Assembly (NCBI GenBank): GCA_964538575.1
Contig: CAZIGG010000117.1
Location: 1-9,322 of the forward strand
From: UBA2336 sp964538575
GTDB lineage: Bacteria; Bacteroidota; Bacteroidia; Cytophagales; Cyclobacteriaceae
Length of the DNA stretch: 9,322 nucleotides
Reading direction: 5' to 3'
Made by a program: the position numbers and the translations under genes. The notes beneath the pieces were generated by a model. It was not told the DNA's origin, did no database searches, and was given only the letters and a program-made list of their open reading frames with translations. Positions 1-6,342 of the stretch are shown here, piece after piece; the first letter of the stretch is position 1, and each line of letters begins with the position of its first letter.

Positions 1-9
1 AAAATAAAG

Positions 10-522
10 CTACTTTTCCAGTTGCCTGAGAATCTTTTTTGAACGCGAGAGGTAGGCTGCAGTTCCAAAGGGCAGTTGATCTTCAATCGTCAGCTTCAGT
101 TCTTTTTTAAGGTCGGGATGCTGCCTGGCGAGGTTGGCGAGAACCGTCATCGCGAATACCCTCACGGCCACCGGCTCTTTCGGATCCATCAGGCGGAAGC
201 AATGCTCAATAACCTGCCCCTGGTATCGCTTCGGAACCTTAACAAATTGTAACAGGCGCATGATATTTCGTTTTACGGCATCGTGAATGCCGGGTTTGGT
301 AAGGATTTTCAGCACGGGCCCATAGTGGCGGTCTATAAGAAATGGGTGATTTTTTACGCAATAAGAGAGCGGCCACGCAGCACGTTGTGTTATCTGGTAG
401 GGGCCTTCTAAGAATATGGTTATCAGCGCATTAAACCTGACCTGATCAGCGCCAACGTACTTCACGAGTTTATCGGTCAGGGCCTTTGAATGGCCTTTCG
501 AAAGCTCTTTTCTTATATCCAT
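10..522 (-). CDS. HEAT-like helical repeat protein, function unknown
   Basis: The protein has 170 residues, starts at ATG (520-522) and stops at TAG (10-12). It has no signal peptide, Cys lipobox or membrane segment, so it should be cytoplasmic. It consists of successive amphipathic helices with short turns, as in HEAT/ARM-type alpha solenoids. Recognisable blocks are ITQRAAWPLSYCV (about residues 44-56), HDAVKRNIMRLLQFV (about 80-94) and EPVAVRVFAMTVLANLA (about 116-132). From memory, proteins of this length with these blocks are widespread in Bacteroidota as conserved hypotheticals, and some are labelled 'adenylosuccinate lyase' without any lyase motif. No catalytic residues are evident, so a scaffold or binding role is the most that can be inferred. 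It is transcribed away from the rest of the window, and its downstream neighbour lies outside. No Shine-Dalgarno sequence precedes the ATG, as is usual in this phylum. The ORF is secure; the function is unknown. Confidence 0.85.
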   Translation of the reverse strand: MDIRKELSKGHSKALTDKLVKYVGADQVRFNALITIFLEGPYQITQRAAWPLSYCVKNHPFLIDRHYGPVLKILTKPGIHDAVKRNIMRLLQFVKVPKRYQGQVIEHCFRLMDPKEPVAVRVFAMTVLANLARQHPDLKKELKLTIEDQLPFGTAAYLSRSKKILRQLEK

Positions 523-558
523 AGTTCAATTAACACTAAAATATTTATACATAACTCA

Positions 559-587
559 TTGAAAATAAGGTATTTTATATACCTTTA
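559..587 (+). promoter_or_regulatory. Candidate Bacteroidota-type promoter for the small ORF
   Basis: TTG at 559-561 is followed after 18 nt by TACCTTTA at 580-587. The latter matches 7 of 8 positions of the Bacteroidota -7 consensus TAnnTTTG, and the spacing fits the usual -33/-7 arrangement. Transcription would begin near 594, about 20 nt before the ATG at 616. The -7 box lies partly inside the inverted repeat at 567-585. This is pattern matching only; AT-rich DNA gives false positives. Confidence 0.4.
567..585. repeat. Inverted repeat in the divergent intergenic region
   Basis: A perfect 7-bp inverted repeat, AAGGTAT (567-573) and ATACCTT (579-585), is separated by 5 nt. With a one-base bulge the arms extend to AATAAGGTAT and ATACCTTTATT. 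The repeat lies between the divergent genes at 522 and 616 and overlaps the spacer and -7 region of the candidate promoter at 559-587. No T tract follows on either strand, so it looks more like a protein-binding dyad than a terminator. The surrounding DNA is very AT-rich, which makes chance palindromes more likely. Confidence 0.4.
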
Positions 588-615
588 TTAAAGTTTAAGT
601 AAAACTAATAATCCG

Positions 616-726
616 ATGAGTATGGAGCTATTTTTTGCCATCGTATCAACCGCGCTTTTCCAGATTGGATTTTGCATTTTCTGCTTTCTCAAAAAGTCAG
701 GCGAAGTTCGGTATATCTGGAGATAA
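616..726 (+). CDS. Candidate small single-pass membrane peptide (36 aa)
   Basis: This short ORF runs from ATG 616 to TAA 724-726; a second in-frame ATG lies at 622. It encodes 36 residues. After MSME there is an uninterrupted hydrophobic stretch, about residues 5-25, containing two cysteines (C20, C23). A basic or polar tail follows, KKSGEVRYIWR. This is the shape of a small single-pass membrane protein with the charged tail on the cytoplasmic side. It sits 28 nt downstream of a plausible -33/-7 promoter and inverted repeat, and 114 nt upstream of the ABC-F gene on the same strand. No Shine-Dalgarno sequence is visible, which is uninformative in this phylum. I recognise no family. It may be a chance ORF, but hydrophobicity followed by a positive tail is not what random AT-rich intergenic sequence usually gives. 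Confidence 0.4.
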   Translation: MSMELFFAIVSTALFQIGFCIFCFLKKSGEVRYIWR

Positions 727-811
727 ATTCAGCACAATCCGCTGCTATCAGTAACCAGCCGGTACTCTTGGGGAAAGAGAATCCGGGTGCGTAATCTATA
801 GTTATTAATGG

Positions 812-819
812 TAGATTTG
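812..819 (+). promoter_or_regulatory. Candidate -7 promoter element for the ABC-F gene
   Basis: TAGATTTG is an exact match to the Bacteroidota -7 consensus TAnnTTTG, ending 21 nt before the GTG start at 841. No convincing TTG -33 element lies 17-23 nt upstream, so only half of the promoter is supported. Apart from this box I see no gene or RNA structure in 727-840. Confidence 0.4.
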
Positions 820-840
820 CGCCTGTTTTAACGTGCGGTC

Positions 841-2706
841 GTGAATTATCTGTCAGCTGAGTCTATCTCGAAATCATTCCACGATAAGTGGCTTTTTAAA
901 GACATTTCCTTGGGCATCTCGCAAGGAGAGAAATTTGCCCTTGTGGGGAATAACGGTGTCGGTAAATCGACATTGCTTAAAATACTTACAGGCGAACTGC
1001 CTTCCGATTCCGGGAAAGTCAGTGTCCGGGAAGGGATAAAGACCGGGTTCCTTACCCAGGAGCCGCGCGTAAACGATTCCGTTACGGTAAAAGATGTTTT
1101 GTTCAGCGATTCAAACGAGATCGCGAAGGTGGTTAAGGAATATGAAGACTGCCTTCAGCATCCTGACGTATCGCCTGAGCGCATGCAGGCCGTACTGGAG
1201 AAAATGGAAGAGCTCAATGCCTGGGATTATGAAGCAAAAGTCCATGAGATTATCGGTAAGCTGGGCGTGCCAGACCTGGATAAAACGTTTGGGCAGTTAT
1301 CCGGAGGTCAGCGCAAGCGTATTTTCCTCGCACAACTGCTTTTAACGGAACCGGACCTCATCATTATGGATGAGCCTACCAACCATCTTGACCTGACAGC
1401 CATTGAATGGCTTGAGAATTACCTGGCGGGCCAGCAGGTAACACTCATTATGGTAACGCATGACCGGTATTTCTTAGACAATGTTGCTACCGAAATTATC
1501 GAGATCGATCGTGGGCAGATATTCCGGTACAAAGGAAACTACGCTTACTTCCTGGAGAAAAAGAATGAGCGTGAAGAGATGCTGAAAGTTGAAGTGTCGA
1601 AAGCACGGCAGCTTCTTAAAAAAGAATTAGAGTGGATGCGCAAGCAGCCCCGTGCCCGCGGAACAAAAGCAAAATACCGGGTAGAAGCTTTCTATGACAT
1701 AAAAGAAAAAGCCTCACAGGATATAAAGAAGGATAAACTTGAGCTTGATTTCAAAGAGTCACGGCAGGGAGGCAAGATCCTTGAAGTTGAGCATGTTTCT
1801 AAAAAATACGGTTCGCAAAAAATTATTGATGACTTCTCCTACGTTTTTAAAAAGAAAGACAGGATTGGCGTTGTTGGTAAGAACGGCATTGGCAAGTCTA
1901 CTTTTCTGGATATCCTCACCGGGAAGCTTAAGCCGGATACGGGTGAGGTAATTCCGGGTGTAACAACTAAGTACGGGTATTTCACACAGGAAAGCATCAC
2001 GCTTAACCCGGCAAACCGGGTGATCGAAGAAGTTAAGGGTATTGCTGAATACATTGTGCTGGCCGATGGCAGCCAGGTATCGGCTTCTAAGTTTCTGGAA
2101 ACTTTTTTGTTCACACCTGATAAACAGTACAACTACATTGACAAGTTAAGCGGGGGAGAGAAGAAAAGATTACAACTGCTTAAGTTGCTGATCACGAATC
2201 CAAACTTCCTGATCCTGGATGAACCTACCAACGACTTTGACATTGACACCTTAAACGTACTCGAAGATTTCCTGGAGAAATTTGGCGGCTGTTTGCTGCT
2301 CGTCTCGCACGACCGGTACTTTATGGATCATCTCGTAGATCAGCTCTTTGTTTTTGAAGGTGACGGGAAGATCAAACTATTTAATGGCAACTATTCTGAT
2401 TACCGGAACTGGGCTGATGAGCAGGAGCAGTTAAAAGAGCAATCGCCCGCGGTGCGCGAAGTTGTTGCTCCGGTTACGAGTAAAAATACGATCTCGTATA
2501 AAGAAAAACAGGAACACGCCCGGTTGCAGGAAGAAATTGCGGCCCTTGAATTAAAAAAGGCAGAGTTGAGCGAACGATTAAATACTTCATCTTCTGATGC
2601 TGCGTTATTGATCGAAACGGCCAGGGACATTGAGAAAATAACTGCTGAAATTGACGCCAAAACCAGCCGTTGGTTTGAGCTTTCAGCGCTTATTGAATCA
2701 GAATAA
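841..2706 (+). CDS. uup: ABC-F family ATPase, Uup type
   Basis: This 621-residue soluble protein has two ATP-binding cassettes and no membrane domain, as in ABC-F translation factors that act at the ribosomal E site. Cassette 1 has Walker A GNNGVGKST (36-44), signature LSGGQ (153-157), Walker B with D177/E178 and H-loop H207. Cassette 2 has Walker A GKNGIGKST (346-354), signature LSGGE (436-440), D460/E461 and H490. All catalytic residues are intact. The charged helical linker between cassettes (about 240-300) contains WMRKQPRARGTKAKYR, typical of Uup-like proteins. A C-terminal coiled coil (about 554-621) matches the Uup C-terminal domain. The GTG start is supported because an in-frame TAA lies at 829-831 and the N-terminus aligns with family members. 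In E. coli, Uup is linked to ribosome function and suppression of transposon excision. A housekeeping role is likelier than resistance. The M61 gene begins 15 nt downstream. Confidence 0.93.
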   Translation: MNYLSAESISKSFHDKWLFKDISLGISQGEKFALVGNNGVGKSTLLKILTGELPSDSGKVSVREGIKTGFLTQEPRVNDSVTVKDVLFSDSNEIAKVVKEYEDCLQHPDVSPERMQAVLEKMEELNAWDYEAKVHEIIGKLGVPDLDKTFGQLSGGQRKRIFLAQLLLTEPDLIIMDEPTNHLDLTAIEWLENYLAGQQVTLIMVTHDRYFLDNVATEIIEIDRGQIFRYKGNYAYFLEKKNEREEMLKVEVSKARQLLKKELEWMRKQPRARGTKAKYRVEAFYDIKEKASQDIKKDKLELDFKESRQGGKILEVEHVSKKYGSQKIIDDFSYVFKKKDRIGVVGKNGIGKSTFLDILTGKLKPDTGEVIPGVTTKYGYFTQESITLNPANRVIEEVKGIAEYIVLADGSQVSASKFLETFLFTPDKQYNYIDKLSGGEKKRLQLLKLLITNPNFLILDEPTNDFDIDTLNVLEDFLEKFGGCLLLVSHDRYFMDHLVDQLFVFEGDGKIKLFNGNYSDYRNWADEQEQLKEQSPAVREVVAPVTSKNTISYKEKQEHARLQEEIAALELKKAELSERLNTSSSDAALLIETARDIEKITAEIDAKTSRWFELSALIESE

Positions 2707-2721
2707 TACATTACAGCACGT

Positions 2722-4290
2722 ATGAGAATACATTTTAAGTTACTTGCGATTCTCTTCTCGGTGCTTTTAGTCGCTTCGTGCGATCGTGATGAAAACCAAT
2801 CATCCGGGAACCCGGAAGTTCCGGATGAGATTGATCTGAGCGCTTCATTTTATTATGAAATCAACCTGAAAGACAGGAGCGGTGATACGTTTAAGGTCAG
2901 AATGTTTGTTAGTGACTTAACAGACGCCAATAAGATTTATCAGTTTCCGGCTACCGTACCCGGTGTGTATGATATTTTCGACATCGGAAGATTTGTTACG
3001 AGCTTTAAAGCTTTTGATGAGAAACTGAATGAGCTTGTTGTTACAAAGGTGAGTACAAATCAATGGGAGCTTGCTGATCCGTCAGCTACCTATATGATTG
3101 AGTTTGAAGTAAAAGAAACGTTCGATACTCCGGTATCGGAGCATCCGTTGTATCTCATGGGCGGAACTTCCATCGAAAATGACCACGTATTATTAAACAC
3201 ATTTGACGTATTGGGGTATCCGACTGGTTTGAAAGAGCGGGACTTTTATCTTAAAGTTCATTATCCCTCTGAGTGGAAAATCGCAACCTCTCTTCCGAAA
3301 ACTAAGGAAGGATTGTATTTCGCAGAAGACTATGATAAGTTTGTTGATTCACCCTTTTTGCTGGGCGACATTACAATAGCCAGTATAGTAATAGATGGCG
3401 TAAAAATCAATGTCAATACCTATTCCGCGAGTGACCAGATTTCAGCCGGCCAGGTTTTGAATGATGTGGAGCAAGTGATGGAAGATGCAAGGGCTTTCCT
3501 CAAAGGACTTCCGGTGGATCACTATAACTTTTTGTATTTCTTTGATAATTCACCCGGTATAGGGGGAGCGCTGGAGCATTCCTACAGCTCTGTTTATACA
3601 CTTTGGGATCAGCCGTATTCTGCTTCGTACGGTGCGTTTTTACGCGATATCTCTGCACACGAATTTTTTCACATCGTTACTCCGCTGAATATTCATAGCG
3701 AGATTATTGAAGACTTTAATTTTGCAGAGCCAACGGCTTCGCAGCATCTTTGGCTGTATGAAGGTGTGACCGAGTGGGCATCTTTGATGATGCAATACCG
3801 GAATGGATCGTACACCACGCCCGGCATATTAAACGAATTCAGATTCAAGAAGAACATAGCCGATTCATACAATCAGTCGATGAGTCTTGCAGAAATGAGT
3901 ATAACGTGCTACACCCCGGAGGGAGGGTCGCAATTCGGCAATGTGTACAACAAGGGAGCCTTAGTTGCTGCATTGCTTGACATAAAATTGCTGGAGCTTT
4001 CAAACGGACAGAAGGGTTTACGCGAACTTATCCTGGAGCTTATTGATACCTACGGCCCCGATAATGCTTTTTCGGAGGTCAGTTTTTTTGATGACCTGGT
4101 ATCCATGACGTACCCGGAAATTGAAGATTTTATTGATTTGTATATAAAGGGAACGGCCCAACTCCCAATGGAGGAATATTTTAATAAAATAGGCGTTGAT
4201 TTTATTCCTGAAACCAACTCCCTGAATGAGATGGCCGTAAAAACAACCGAACAGCAATTCCTGTTCGGTAAATGGAAAGTTAATCTCTGA
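2722..4290 (+). CDS. M61-family (glycyl aminopeptidase-like) metallopeptidase lipoprotein
   Basis: The protein has 522 residues. The N-terminus is a lipoprotein signal with lipobox V17-A18-S19-C20, so the mature protein is probably membrane-anchored through C20, in the periplasm or at the outer membrane. A beta-rich N-terminal region (about 40-215) fits the M61 N domain. The catalytic region carries GGALEH (281-286), a characteristic M61 block, then the zinc site H313-E-F-F-H317 with E314 as catalytic glutamate. WLYEGVTEW (344-352) supplies the likely third zinc ligand, E347, as in other gluzincins. Known M61 enzymes are aminopeptidases with a preference for N-terminal Gly or Ala; the substrate here is not predictable. 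Many M61 proteins carry a C-terminal PDZ domain. This one ends soon after the helical region, and the PDZ is missing or vestigial. It lies 15 nt after the ABC-F stop and is probably co-transcribed. Confidence 0.88.
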   Translation: MRIHFKLLAILFSVLLVASCDRDENQSSGNPEVPDEIDLSASFYYEINLKDRSGDTFKVRMFVSDLTDANKIYQFPATVPGVYDIFDIGRFVTSFKAFDEKLNELVVTKVSTNQWELADPSATYMIEFEVKETFDTPVSEHPLYLMGGTSIENDHVLLNTFDVLGYPTGLKERDFYLKVHYPSEWKIATSLPKTKEGLYFAEDYDKFVDSPFLLGDITIASIVIDGVKINVNTYSASDQISAGQVLNDVEQVMEDARAFLKGLPVDHYNFLYFFDNSPGIGGALEHSYSSVYTLWDQPYSASYGAFLRDISAHEFFHIVTPLNIHSEIIEDFNFAEPTASQHLWLYEGVTEWASLMMQYRNGSYTTPGILNEFRFKKNIADSYNQSMSLAEMSITCYTPEGGSQFGNVYNKGALVAALLDIKLLELSNGQKGLRELILELIDTYGPDNAFSEVSFFDDLVSMTYPEIEDFIDLYIKGTAQLPMEEYFNKIGVDFIPETNSLNEMAVKTTEQQFLFGKWKVNL

Positions 4291-4361
4291 CCCCCTGGAC
4301 TTTCCGGTAAATCTTATCGTTTTTATGACTTCGGGGTTAAGGCAAAAATCGAAGGAAATAG

Positions 4362-4369
4362 TACATTTG
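4362..4369 (+). promoter_or_regulatory. Candidate -7 promoter element for the PorE-like gene
   Basis: TACATTTG is an exact match to TAnnTTTG, ending 22 nt before the ATG at 4392. This is almost the same distance as the box before the ABC-F gene. The -33 region is poor: GTTA at 4336-4339 is the nearest resemblance. No clear terminator hairpin for the upstream M61 gene is visible in 4291-4361. Confidence 0.42.
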
Positions 4370-4391
4370 GATATTGTCTTAACCTATCCTC

Positions 4392-6206
4392 ATGGCTTTT
4401 ACCCGCTATTTCAAAACAATTGCCGTAGCTGCGATTATTTCCAGCGGCTTTGTTACGCATGCCCAAATTGATTCTGTAAAACTGGCAGAAGAGTACTATA
4501 ACCAGGGCATGGATGTTTTCGATTTTTCTCACCGGAAGCAAGCCGCGGAAATGTTTGTTCTGTCCACTCAGATGAATCCTAAAAATGCGAAAGCTCAGGT
4601 TATGGCCGGCCGGTCAATCATGCTGACTATTCAAAAAGAGAAATCACTGGAGTACTTTAGAAGAGCCTGGAAACTCGATCCGGATGTTGACCCGGATATT
4701 TTGTATTTCCTCGGGCAAGCGTATCATTATTCTGAAGAATTTGACAGCGCCATCCTGTTTTATGATCGCTATAACCGAATGCTTGCGCGTTCCCTGAATT
4801 TTGATAAATCGGTAAAAATTAATGAAGTAAACCGGAAGATATTTGAGTGCCGGAATGCAGTGATATACAGGGAAAACCCCGTACAGGTTACGATTGTTGA
4901 CCTGGATGATAAGATTAATTCAGAATACCCCGATTATGCACCAACCATCAGCGAAGATGAAACGCTCATGGTGTTTACGACCCGCAGGCCCGGAGAAAAT
5001 ATGAATGAACGTGTGGCTATAGATCACGAATACTATGAGGAAATCTTTTATTCCGAAAAAGTAAACGGTGTATGGCAGCCGGCAAAAAATGCCGGTGTTC
5101 CNNNNNNNNNNNNNNNNNNNNNNNNNNNNNNNNNNNNNNNNNNNNNNNNNNNNNNNNNNNNNNNNNNNNNNNNNNNNNNNNNNNNNNNNNNNNNNNNNNN
5201 NCTGGATGAAGAAGGTGTTTTCATTTCCGCGAACGGACAGCATTTGTACTACAGCTCAAACGGATTGGCCGGTATGGGTGACCTGGATATTTACCGGTCA
5301 ACATTTGATAAGGATAAACAGGAATGGGGGGAGCCGGTCAACATGGGATATCCGATTAACTCTGTTGAGAATGATATTTATTTTGTTCTGACAGCCGATG
5401 AAAAGTATGCTTATATGTCATCCCTGCGCCAGGAAAATTTAGGGGAGCAGGATATCTATAAAATCGATATGCAAAACTGGAAGCCGGTGTACCTGAACCG
5501 GCCTGAGTATTCTGAAGTTTTCGCTGAAAGCTCTTCCATCAGGCGCGATGCTGAAATTATTCCTGCAAAACCTGTTCGGTCTGACGTACGTATCGCCTAT
5601 CAGATCGTTGACGATGAAAACAGCAAGCCCTTAGATGCAGACATTGATTTTGTAAGCCAATACGGTAAAGTTGTTAAGCCTGTTCAAACGGGTACGGGCT
5701 CATACCGGGTCACGCTTACTCATTCTGCCGATTCATCTGTTTACTATAAAATAAACATTCATGGCGCGGGGTATTTGTCTTACGCATCTTCGATGTATTT
5801 CCATGGAGCAGCGTTGGCACCGCAGGACATCTCCGAAACGGTCAGGCTTAAAAAGATAGCGGGCAATGTTAACGTAGGATATGTCCTGAATGTCTATTTC
5901 AGTCATGATGGTGTCCAGCCGCTTTCGCTGGAAGGCATACAGGGTCTGCTGCAGATGATGAAAAGCTCACCCACCATGCGGGTTGAGATTGGCGGGCATA
6001 CCGATAACTCAGGACCGGATGACTATAACCTGGAGTTAAGTAAGCGAAGAGCAAATGCAGTTCGTGATATGCTTATCAAAGGCGGTGCAGACGGTAACCG
6101 CATTACGGCTGTTGGTTATGGTAAAACAAAACCGGTTGCCCCGAATGATTCCCGGCAGGGAAGAAGTCAGAACAGGCGAACGGAGTTTATTATTCTTGAG
6201 CCCTGA
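4392..6206 (+). CDS. PorE-like periplasmic protein: TPR, PD40 propeller and OmpA-like domain (contains assembly gap)
   Basis: A signal peptide (1-24, cleavage after THA) has no lipobox Cys, so the mature protein is soluble in the periplasm. Residues about 31-132 form roughly three TPR units. PD40/WD40-like propeller repeats follow, for example YPDYAPTISEDETLMVFTTRR before the gap, and two more after it (GVFISANGQHLYYSSNG, then the NDIYF and YMSS stretch). Nominal residues 397-487 look like a small beta-sandwich. The OmpA-like domain (about 495-604) has GHTDN with D538 and LSKRRA with R553, the pair that binds peptidoglycan diaminopimelate, plus the conserved GYGKTKP and NRRTEF. This domain order matches PorE, a peptidoglycan-associated component of the type IX secretion system, but Bacteroidota carry many paralogues of this architecture. 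The 100-N gap lies in the propeller. The frame is nominally kept, but length and later residue numbers are uncertain. Confidence 0.85.
   Translation: MAFTRYFKTIAVAAIISSGFVTHAQIDSVKLAEEYYNQGMDVFDFSHRKQAAEMFVLSTQMNPKNAKAQVMAGRSIMLTIQKEKSLEYFRRAWKLDPDVDPDILYFLGQAYHYSEEFDSAILFYDRYNRMLARSLNFDKSVKINEVNRKIFECRNAVIYRENPVQVTIVDLDDKINSEYPDYAPTISEDETLMVFTTRRPGENMNERVAIDHEYYEEIFYSEKVNGVWQPAKNAGVXXXXXXXXXXXXXXXXXXXXXXXXXXXXXXXXXXLDEEGVFISANGQHLYYSSNGLAGMGDLDIYRSTFDKDKQEWGEPVNMGYPINSVENDIYFVLTADEKYAYMSSLRQENLGEQDIYKIDMQNWKPVYLNRPEYSEVFAESSSIRRDAEIIPAKPVRSDVRIAYQIVDDENSKPLDADIDFVSQYGKVVKPVQTGTGSYRVTLTHSADSSVYYKINIHGAGYLSYASSMYFHGAALAPQDISETVRLKKIAGNVNVGYVLNVYFSHDGVQPLSLEGIQGLLQMMKSSPTMRVEIGGHTDNSGPDDYNLELSKRRANAVRDMLIKGGADGNRITAVGYGKTKPVAPNDSRQGRSQNRRTEFIILEP
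5102..5201. other. Assembly gap of 100 Ns
   Basis: Exactly 100 Ns interrupt the propeller region of the PorE-like gene. This is the conventional placeholder for a gap of unknown size. The flanks are both in the same frame if 100 is the true length (the partial codon CCN before it encodes Pro, then 33 unknown codons). That is a coincidence of the placeholder unless the length was actually estimated. Confidence 0.98.
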
Positions 6207-6256
6207 TGGGCAACAGATTTATATCCTGATTCCTTAACCTCGCTCTTTTTACACGC

Positions 6257-6293
6257 AACGGCTTTATTTAACCGTTAAGCAAAGAATTTTTTT
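6257..6293 (+). terminator. Weak terminator-like hairpin plus T run after the PorE-like gene
   Basis: AACGG (6257-6261) can pair with CCGTT (6272-6276) around a 10-nt loop, and seven Ts occur at 6287-6293. The stem is short and the T run begins 10 nt after it, so this is a poor intrinsic terminator. The last Ts also serve as the TTTG of the candidate promoter of the next gene. Confidence 0.22.
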
Positions 6294-6322
6294 GCACACG
6301 AGTACCCGGTTACTTACCTTAA
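6291..6322 (+). promoter_or_regulatory. Candidate promoter for the PBP1A gene
   Basis: TTTG (6291-6294) is followed after 20 nt by TACCTTAA (6315-6322), which matches 6 of 8 positions of TAnnTTTG. The box ends 20 nt before the GTG at 6343, in line with the other candidate promoters in the window. The -33 element and spacing are good; the -7 box is imperfect. Confidence 0.35.
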
Positions 6323-6342
6323 AGATTCTTTAGTGATACCGT

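Noticed and set aside
10..522. Naming the HEAT-like protein adenylosuccinate lyase
   Set aside because: That label appears on similar proteins in memory, but the 170-residue sequence has no lyase signature and is far too short for the enzyme.
841..2706. Antibiotic-resistance ABC-F (Vga/Msr/OptrA type)
   Set aside because: The linker and C-terminal coiled coil are Uup-like, and the context is housekeeping with no mobile element nearby.
2400..2711. 103-codon ORF on the minus strand opposite the ABC-F C-terminus
   Set aside because: It is a shadow of the real gene, with low-complexity Ser/Cys-rich translation. The same applies to the other ORFs antisense to, or in alternate frames of, the large genes.
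4323..4541. 72-codon minus-strand ORF across the start of the PorE-like gene
   Set aside because: It overlaps the signal peptide coding region and a promoter-like box, has no recognisable protein features, and is best explained as a shadow ORF.
6268..6278. TTAACCGTTAA dyad upstream of PBP1A
   Set aside because: It is an 11-nt odd palindrome with five-base arms in AT-rich DNA, compatible with chance, and it has no second copy in the window that I can see.
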